Below are positions 13,601 to 18,392 of a DNA stretch of 18,392 bases, one piece after another. Positions within the stretch are counted from its first letter, which is position 1. Each line of letters opens with the position of its first letter. The position numbers were made by a program, and so were the translations under genes. Source of the stretch: CAZPMT01 sp964587655 (lineage in GTDB: Bacteria; Hydrogenedentota; Hydrogenedentia; Hydrogenedentales; SLHB01); contig CAZPMT010000113.1 in assembly GCA_964587655.1 (NCBI GenBank), forward strand, positions 1 to 18,392, given 5' to 3'. The notes beneath the pieces were generated by a model. That model saw only the letters and a program-made list of their open reading frames with translations. It did not search any database and was not told the origin of the DNA.

Positions 13601-14370
13601 CTGGGCGGCTCCTGCGCGGTGGTGTCGCGGATCGCGTTAGCGAAGCGCAACGTGATCGGCGTCGTGCCGGGGAGTTGGAGCGGATACTCGACCCATAGCG
13701 TGCCCGCGAGACCTTCATACCACGGCGGATGAATGCCGAGCGATTCACGCATGTCCGGCCGCGCGACTTGGACGCCGGGCTCAACACAGCCGCGCGTCCG
13801 TCCGTCCGAGCCGCGCCAGCCCGGAGTCATAACATGAGGCGCTTCCCCGAAGACCTGAACGACCGCGCGGTATATCGGCGAGTGCGGGAGCGACAAGGCC
13901 CCGTTTGCGGGTACAACGATCGGCCGCCATGGGACCATCGTGGGCGGACGCGGCGCGTCGGCCAGTTGGGCGCTCACAATGAGCACGGCGTGAGCCGCGT
14001 TCTTTACGCCTCCCGCCTCGAACTCCGCGAACGCGTGGATCGGATAGAGCGCGCTGTATGAACCCTTGCCGGCGACGGCGGTGAACTCGATCTTGCTCGA
14101 GACTTTCTTGCCGAGTTGAAAAGGGACAGGCGTCGACGGTTCGACGCGCCATGCATCCGTTACCTGGATCCGCACCGTGCCCTGAAGCGGATCCTCGGAG
14201 ATATTCGTGAGTTCCACGCTCAGGAGGATCGGCGTCTCCGTGGACGTGATTATTGCAGGACCTTCGATGCGCAGCTTCAACGGGCCGGACGTATCCTCGG
14301 GTGGGTTGAAAGCCATCGCCTGTTGCGTAACAAACGCAATGAAAATAAGCCCCAATCGCGTCCGGTTCAT
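10687..14370 (-). CDS. secreted multidomain glycoside hydrolase-like protein (GH101/DUF5696-like barrel)
   Basis: A 1227-residue exported protein. The signal peptide is residues 1-20 (MNRTRLGLIF...AMA, then FNPPED). Beta-rich N-terminal domains follow: an Ig-like region (about 30-135), a galactose-binding-like jelly roll (about 220-330) and a beta-sandwich (about 350-560). A probable (beta/alpha)8 barrel covers about 585-900, with VVWHNWQRWGYDYRLPD (612-628), the strand YFIDVFSS (727-734) and QISEGGH (774-780). By analogy with GH101, Asp730 is a candidate nucleophile and Glu777 a candidate acid/base; that assignment is inference. A beta-rich tail closes the protein. I choose the ATG at 14370, not 14385, because GGAGG sits 8 nt before it and the signal peptide starts there. 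It is divergent from the second glycosidase-like gene and probably acts on an extracellular glycan. Confidence 0.82.
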   Translation of the reverse strand: MNRTRLGLIFIAFVTQQAMAFNPPEDTSGPLKLRIEGPAIITSTETPILLSVELTNISEDPLQGTVRIQVTDAWRVEPSTPVPFQLGKKVSSKIEFTAVAGKGSYSALYPIHAFAEFEAGGVKNAAHAVLIVSAQLADAPRPPTMVPWRPIVVPANGALSLPHSPIYRAVVQVFGEAPHVMTPGWRGSDGRTRGCVEPGVQVARPDMRESLGIHPPWYEGLAGTLWVEYPLQLPGTTPITLRFANAIRDTTAQEPPSDGVTFRVRAVSGDAPEGDAGEVLFEKHTDAKTWQEGEADLSRFAGKSIRLQLESHPGPKKDVTCDASYWAAPRIVAGTPTPPRSATLSEERLLGVVRTAGSDYDVRVRPGARGLLDGEITFSGGGKELSFRGFRARVLGDQIDEASGVTELLGLSEEGNASSVKVRHRFRNWIGAFDLVAELRIEEGKSLRAHFSIENGPEPRPWQVVYIEDLAAGSWNAVPHQVYAGVGNVVREPQAFDLGFDSHQLATSFVGFDFKNGFSLVQAVDVSPNKLEVQPEARFATLHAPLAQTLTFIPAPNVWAAAKAYRETDARKAAGGVETLKGRFVFDLWGGAYKVSAEALKTSFKYGLTHSVVVWHNWQRWGYDYRLPDIYPPNPEFGTLEEFRDLAKVCKEQGVIFAPHDNYIDLYPDAEGFTYKNVAFSRDGEPVRGWLNEGCDAQAYRWRSDAYRPFMEHNVKLIKENFQPTGYFIDVFSSIGPYESWTCDGGFQDRVFTRDTWGETFAWIRNELGGSAPQISEGGHDQLIGYLDGSQANHLRVDANPPKDGGWLVWRIKCADAERIPWFDVAYHDRFVAHGAGYSYRYQGGLDAPLHGIYSDDYMTAEVMTGHPPMVSEPFNRNVVRKYWFLHGLANRLAGKLIDTVEFVDNDLHRQHIAYAGGADEIWINRGAADWEVKGHVLPPFGFLAMCDSSFLAGITRSKEGVIAEWSCAGNPVAECYVNARPVVDESLPVEVSCNSIRYLGDRKIELALDWDASKPLTESLQAFVHFVDDSGKILFQADHSFEKPTTQWQGLVQSKAVTTIPPTIASGAIVELRVGLWRPDLGIQLLPGFNDDGRRVRLGMLKVDGQGDAVTGVTWTPIEPRPDPLLARMNPEGKPVSFFDGKIVTNGAFRLNRVEDVVVITPLPGGASFTTRLAKDLLSTAGPDLPVRAERIDANGQVLQTFPLTYEDNALVFSCESGAFEYRLAK

Positions 14371-14481
14371 GATATAGTCCTCCATGTCTCCCGCTGTCTA
14401 TCAAGAAGATACTCGAAATGCCGTCTCAAGTGGTAGACTCTCGGCTGGGAAAAGCAAGCGTCTGAAACGGGAGAAGGGAAA

Positions 14482-17409
14482 ATGTATTCGAGATTGCTCT
14501 GTGTCATCTGCATCTTCGCATCCGTGTTTCTGTCGTGCATGAGCGCTTCCGCTGACGGCAAACCGGCGACGGTTGTCGTTTGTAGGCCGCAGCCTTCGCC
14601 CATCGAGCGGTTAGCCGCGAAAGAGATCCGGCGTTACGTTTACCTGAGGACCGGCGAGTTTCTTGCGATCGTGGAAGCGATTCCGAAAACAGGCAACGTG
14701 ATTGTGGCCGCCCGTGGAGACAGCGCCCTGGTCTCCAAATGGATCGCCACGCCCATGGCGCAGGAGGAGTTTTGTCTCAAGACGCTGTCGGAGGGTGGGC
14801 GGACGACGCTTCTCGTAACGGGCGGAAGCGACGTGGCGACGTTGTACGCCGCGTATCGGTTCGCGGAGGTGTTGGGCGTGCGCTTCTATCTGCACGGCGA
14901 CGTTGTGCCGGACAAGCGGGCGCCGTTTGCGATCCCATCGCTCGACGAACATCGCAAACCGCTCTTCGCGCTTCGCGGCATACAACCGTTCCATGATTTC
15001 GCGGAGGGGCCCGACTGGTGGAACCCGGAGGACTACAAGGCCATCATCGCTCAACTGCCGAAGCTGGGGATGAATTTCTTCGGGCTGCACACTTATCATG
15101 AGGACCGTCCCGCAGCGGAACCGACGGTGTGGATCGGCGTCCCGGACGACGTCGCCGCCGATGGACGCCCGGAATTCTCGTATCCGGCGATCTACTACAA
15201 CACGCTGCTAAACGTCGTGTGGGGTTACGCGCCCAAGGCCACGGGAGACTATTGCCTCGGTGCGGGCGCGATGTATGACCGCAGCGGTTATGGTTCCGAG
15301 ATCATGCGCGGCCTCGATCCCATGCCGCAGTCGCCAAAGGACTGCAACGAGGTGTTCAACCGGACCGGTGCGATGTTGCACGACGCGTTCACGCTTGCCC
15401 GCTCGCTGGGCATCAAGACGTGCGTGGGAACGGAAACGCCGCTTGTGGCTCCCAAACGCGTGCGCGAACGCATCGTGAGCCGGAATCAATCCTTCGAGGC
15501 CATCGCAGGCAAGGCCGCGCGTTACAACGATCCGATATCGGACACCGATGACGACCCGCTCTATCAAGACGTCCGGTATGACGTGGACGGCTACCGTTTC
15601 CCCGTGCCGAACGGCGCTTACAAGGTGACGCTGAAGTTCTGTGAAGTCGCATACGACCGGCCCGGCGCGCGCGTGTTCGACGTGTCCATCGAAGGAAAAC
15701 CCGTGATCGAGGGGCTGGACATCTTCGCGAAGGCGGGCAAAGACAAAGCGCTCGATTATATGTTCCCGGATGTCCAAGTGACGGACGGATGCCTGGACAT
15801 CGCATTTCCGCGGCGAACGGAGTTCCCGAGCATCGCTGCGATCTCCGTCGAAGGCGCGAACACGAGCGTGAAGGTGAATTGCGGCGGCCCCGCATACAAG
15901 GATTATCAGGCTGACGATGGCGCGGCCCCTCTCGACAAGGAGCACGTGCGGAAACTGTACGAGGGGATCTTCACGCGGATCATGCGCGCGTATCCCATCG
16001 ACTACTATTGGTTCTGGACGCCGGAAGGATGGACCTGGGAAACGGTCAAGGATGAAGTGGTCCAGGCGACAATCGATGATATCCGAACGGCGATAGATGC
16101 CGCGAAGAACGCCGGCGCGCCGTTCCAACTCGCGACGTGCGGATGGGTGCTCGGCCCGCAAAACGATCGCGCCCTCTTCGACAAGGTGCTCCCGAAGGAA
16201 ATGCCGGTGAGCTGCATCAACCGTCAAGTGGGCATGGAGCCGGTGGATCGCGGTTTCGCGGACGTCGCAGGCCGGCCCAAGTGGGCGATCCCATGGCTCG
16301 AAGACGACCCCGCGCTTAACTCGACGCAACTGTGGGCCGGGCGGATGCGGCGCGATGCCGTCGACGCGTTGGCGTACGGGTGCACGGGACTCATGGGAAT
16401 CCATTGGCGGACGCGCATACTCGGACCGAATGTATCGGCGCTCGCGCACGCGGCCTGGGATCAAAACGGCTTGAAAAAGACTGAGGCAGGTTTCTCGAAC
16501 GTGGATGACTTCTATCGCGATTGGGCGCTGGCCGAGTTCGGTCCCGAAGCGGCCGAGGCAGCGGCCGCGATCTTTGCGAAGATCGACTGCCACCTGCCGC
16601 GTCCGTCGGACTGGATTGGCGGGCCCGGCGGCTACCAACCGGGGAAGCGCCCGTGGGAGACGGTCAACAAGGAATACGCCTTCGTGGACGATTTTGCCGC
16701 GTTGCGACCGAACGTCTCCGGCAAAGGGAACCTTGAGCGGTTCGACTACTGGCTGTCGAACTTCCAGTACATGCGGTCAATGGCGCGGGTCTGCTGCATC
16801 TGGGCGGATTTCAACACCGCGATGGACAAGGTGAAGGCTGCGGAAACGCCGGAGAAGAAGAAGAAGACGGCAATCGAGGCAGCGCTCCCTCTGCGGAAGG
16901 AGTTGATCTCGGCCCTGTCCGAAGCGTATCGGCGCCTGCTTGCTACGGTGAGTACTGCCGGCGAAATGGGAAGCGTGACGAATCTGGAACAGCACACGCT
17001 TCCGGTACTGATTGAGAAGCCGGGAGCGGAACTCGCGGCCGCATTGGGCGAGGCGCTTCCCTCGGACGCGGAGTTGCCACGGGAGTACACGGGGACCATG
17101 CGCGTCTTCGTCCCGACGGTAAGGGGATGCTTGGAGGCGGGCGAATCTCTCAAGGTGACGGTCGTTGTGCTCGCCGAAGAGACGCCTCGAAAGGGCGACC
17201 TCTTCTGGCGGCCCATGGGTGAAGGGCGTTTCTCAAAGATACCGTTGAACCATGTGGCGCGCGGCATATTCGCGGCAACGATCGAGAAACCGGAGAGCGA
17301 CATCGAGTACTACTGCGAGATCGTGGGGAGGAACGGCGAAAAGATCTTATGGCCGGCAACGGCGCCTGAACTGAACCAGACCGTCGTGGTCGGCGCTCCC
17401 GCTGCGTGA
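14482..17409 (+). CDS. secreted GH67N-type glycosidase-like protein with inserted malectin-like domain
   Basis: A 975-residue exported protein. The leader (1-24) is hydrophobic and includes FLSCMS, so it may be a lipoprotein (Cys19) or a plain Sec substrate cut after SASA. Residues 28-150 resemble the alpha-glucuronidase N-terminal (GH67N/GH20b) fold: SPIERLAAKEIRRYV, a glycine-rich GGSDVATLYAAYRF (114-127) and LGVRFYLHGD. A barrel begins near 160 (LRGIQPFHDF, GMNFFGLHTY, GIKTCVGTETPL) and resumes at about 486 (YEGIFTRI, DYYWFWTPEGWTWE, WAIPWLEDD, GCTGLMGIHW). Between them lies a malectin-like domain (about 336-480). A helical region and a beta domain (about 860-975) end the protein. Candidate acids are Glu318 and Glu515; the assignment is inference. 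GGAG...GGGAAA before the ATG is the SD. It forms a divergent pair with the other glycosidase-like gene. Confidence 0.82.
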   Translation: MYSRLLCVICIFASVFLSCMSASADGKPATVVVCRPQPSPIERLAAKEIRRYVYLRTGEFLAIVEAIPKTGNVIVAARGDSALVSKWIATPMAQEEFCLKTLSEGGRTTLLVTGGSDVATLYAAYRFAEVLGVRFYLHGDVVPDKRAPFAIPSLDEHRKPLFALRGIQPFHDFAEGPDWWNPEDYKAIIAQLPKLGMNFFGLHTYHEDRPAAEPTVWIGVPDDVAADGRPEFSYPAIYYNTLLNVVWGYAPKATGDYCLGAGAMYDRSGYGSEIMRGLDPMPQSPKDCNEVFNRTGAMLHDAFTLARSLGIKTCVGTETPLVAPKRVRERIVSRNQSFEAIAGKAARYNDPISDTDDDPLYQDVRYDVDGYRFPVPNGAYKVTLKFCEVAYDRPGARVFDVSIEGKPVIEGLDIFAKAGKDKALDYMFPDVQVTDGCLDIAFPRRTEFPSIAAISVEGANTSVKVNCGGPAYKDYQADDGAAPLDKEHVRKLYEGIFTRIMRAYPIDYYWFWTPEGWTWETVKDEVVQATIDDIRTAIDAAKNAGAPFQLATCGWVLGPQNDRALFDKVLPKEMPVSCINRQVGMEPVDRGFADVAGRPKWAIPWLEDDPALNSTQLWAGRMRRDAVDALAYGCTGLMGIHWRTRILGPNVSALAHAAWDQNGLKKTEAGFSNVDDFYRDWALAEFGPEAAEAAAAIFAKIDCHLPRPSDWIGGPGGYQPGKRPWETVNKEYAFVDDFAALRPNVSGKGNLERFDYWLSNFQYMRSMARVCCIWADFNTAMDKVKAAETPEKKKKTAIEAALPLRKELISALSEAYRRLLATVSTAGEMGSVTNLEQHTLPVLIEKPGAELAAALGEALPSDAELPREYTGTMRVFVPTVRGCLEAGESLKVTVVVLAEETPRKGDLFWRPMGEGRFSKIPLNHVARGIFAATIEKPESDIEYYCEIVGRNGEKILWPATAPELNQTVVVGAPAA

Positions 17410-17458
17410 AAACCGAAACTGAGCCTGCCAACAAGCATGTCGTAGGTCAAAGAACGAC

Positions 17459-18181
17459 GTGAACCCACAAGACCACTTTGAGCTTTTCGGGCCGGCGCAT
17501 CTGGTCACAATGGCCGCGCTATGCCTGGCGGGCGCAATGATCATCCTCGGCGCGCGGAGATGGGCCTTGAATCACCAGGCGGAACAATTGGCGATGATCA
17601 TCGGGGTGTTCATGATCGTCCAGGAGGTCTTTGACCGGAGCTGCCATCATTTTCTGAACGGCGAACCGGTGAAAGAGGTGTTGCCGTTTCATCTTTGCGG
17701 TATGTCGGTTCTTCTCGCGGCGATCATGCTGATTACCAGGAGCCGGCGGATCTATGAACTCGTGTACTTCTGGGGGCTCGCTGGCGCCTCGATGGCTATT
17801 ATCACGCCGGACATCGAGTACACGTTTCCGGACATCATTTACATAACGTACTTCACAAGCCACGCCTTGATCGTCGTCGGTGTCCTCTTGATGACGGTCC
17901 TCTTTCGGTATCGCCCCACGCTTCGGTCTTTGGGCAAGGCCCTCGTGCTGACAAATGTCTACATGTTCATGGTCATCCCGCTGAACCTCGTTCTCGACAC
18001 GAACTACCTGTACGTCCGCCATAAGCCGGCAGGCGGAACGCTAATCGATTTCCTGGGACCGTGGCCTTGGTACATTCTGGCTCTGGAGGCGATCGGAACG
18101 CTTTTCTTCTCCGCGGTGTACGCACCGTGGTTGGTGCGGGATCTCATCGCGAGGAAACCGACGGGGCCGGCGCAGGCTTGA
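17459..18181 (+). CDS. TIGR02206/YwaF family integral membrane protein
   Basis: The 240-residue protein has about six or seven hydrophobic helices and the signatures I associate with the TIGR02206 (YwaF) family: an early SPAHL-like FGPAHLVT (10-17), LPFHLCGMSVLLAAI (75-89) and the C-terminal DTNYLYVRHKP...LIDFLGPWPWYIL (180-207). Function in this family is unknown. The start is GTG at 17459; no strong SD is visible, but no other start fits the family N-terminus, and the next Met is at residue 18, inside the first helix. It follows the glycosidase-like gene by 49 bp on the same strand, and its stop is 2 bp from the convergent AmrS stop. Confidence 0.88.
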   Translation: MNPQDHFELFGPAHLVTMAALCLAGAMIILGARRWALNHQAEQLAMIIGVFMIVQEVFDRSCHHFLNGEPVKEVLPFHLCGMSVLLAAIMLITRSRRIYELVYFWGLAGASMAIITPDIEYTFPDIIYITYFTSHALIVVGVLLMTVLFRYRPTLRSLGKALVLTNVYMFMVIPLNLVLDTNYLYVRHKPAGGTLIDFLGPWPWYILALEAIGTLFFSAVYAPWLVRDLIARKPTGPAQA

Positions 18182-18183
18182 AT

Positions 18184-18392
18184 TCACAACGCGCGACGAG
18201 GCGCGGCTGCGCCCGTCTTGCGCGGCGGGTTGTCCTCCCACATCCCGGGAATCAGGGCGCTGCAATCGGGACAGTGCGCGCCTTGCATCCGGTTGCCGAG
18301 GATGAAAAAGCCGCGGCGCTCGATCAAGAATCCGCCGCATGAATGACAGTAAGTGTTCTCGAGGTTGCCGGTGCTTCCGGGCAGGTTCCCGG
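18184..18392 (-). CDS. amrS: AmmeMemoRadiSam system radical SAM enzyme, C-terminal part (cut by window edge)
   Basis: Sixty-eight C-terminal residues are readable; the gene continues beyond 18392. The fragment contains GNLPG, then ENTYCHSCGG, LIERRGF and AHCPDCSALIPGMW near the end, with two CxxC pairs. This is the zinc-ribbon-like tail of the AmrS family (formerly annotated as pyruvate-formate-lyase-activating-enzyme-like), normally written YCPxCG...LIxRxGF...CPxCGxxIPGxW. The last twenty or so residues are a low-complexity basic extension. The family's catalytic CxxxCxxC is outside the window. AmrS is usually encoded near Memo and AMMECR1 homologues; those are not visible here. Confidence 0.8.
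   Translation of the reverse strand, partial: GNLPGSTGNLENTYCHSCGGFLIERRGFFILGNRMQGAHCPDCSALIPGMWEDNPPRKTGAAAPRRAL

Noticed and set aside
14371..14481. Sigma70 promoters for the divergent glycosidase-like pair
   Set aside because: TAGACT at 14434-14439 and TTGAGA on the minus strand occur, but neither has a partner hexamer at 16-18 bp; promoters must be here but I cannot place them.
15208..16638. 476-codon open frame on the minus strand
   Set aside because: Antisense to the conserved barrel and malectin coding sequence; composition is Arg/His-rich and no family is recognisable.

Overview
The window is bacterial, GC-rich and gene-dense, with frequent GTG starts, clear Shine-Dalgarno sites and no tRNA, rRNA or phage genes that I can see. 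The gene mix (secreted glycosidase-like proteins with lectin-type domains, Gfo/Idh/MocA oxidoreductase, ExeA-type ATPase with LysM, DUF6526, REP-like palindromes between genes, two toxin-antitoxin modules) is what I would expect from an uncultured Hydrogenedentota-, Planctomycetota- or Lentisphaerota-like genome. That placement is inference from gene content only.

Layout. 231-1181 (+) is a secondary alpha/beta hydrolase, facing three small minus-strand genes (1233-2563: a four-helix membrane protein, a DUF6526 membrane protein and a zf-TFIIB zinc-ribbon protein) that may form an operon read from a promoter at 2630-2659. A 357-bp divergent intergenic region carries a 27-bp perfect inverted repeat made of nested hairpins, plus a promoter for the Gfo/Idh/MocA oxidoreductase (2921-3982). 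A thioredoxin-like [2Fe-2S] ferredoxin (4089-4388) follows. Then come two back-to-back toxin-antitoxin modules: vapBC (minus, 4516-5144) and yefM-yoeB (plus, 5295-5797). They share a 150-bp control region with good promoters and operator-like repeats. Both pairs are joined by a GTGA start/stop overlap.

5831-9454 (minus) holds three genes in the order YchF-like GTPase, DHH/DHHA1 phosphoesterase, ExeA-type ATPase with a C-terminal LysM. The first two overlap by one base. Both depart from their family at key residues: the GTPase lacks the DxxG of the G3 loop, and the phosphoesterase has Gln where the motif-I metal-binding His is expected. Divergent to them is an orphan HExxH metallopeptidase-like gene (9586-10467), followed by a REP-like intergenic region.

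10687-17409 is a divergent pair of large secreted proteins: a 1227-residue GH101/DUF5696-like glycosidase candidate (minus) and a 975-residue GH67N-type glycosidase-like protein (plus). The second has a malectin-like domain inserted into its barrel in what looks like a circularly permuted order. With their signal peptides they suggest extracellular or periplasmic glycan breakdown. A TIGR02206/YwaF-type membrane protein (17459-18181) follows, and at the right edge the C-terminus of the AmmeMemoRadiSam radical SAM enzyme AmrS (18184-18392, minus, cut by the window).

The most interesting leads are the permuted malectin insertion, the YchF-like/DHH pair with altered catalytic motifs, and the double toxin-antitoxin control region.
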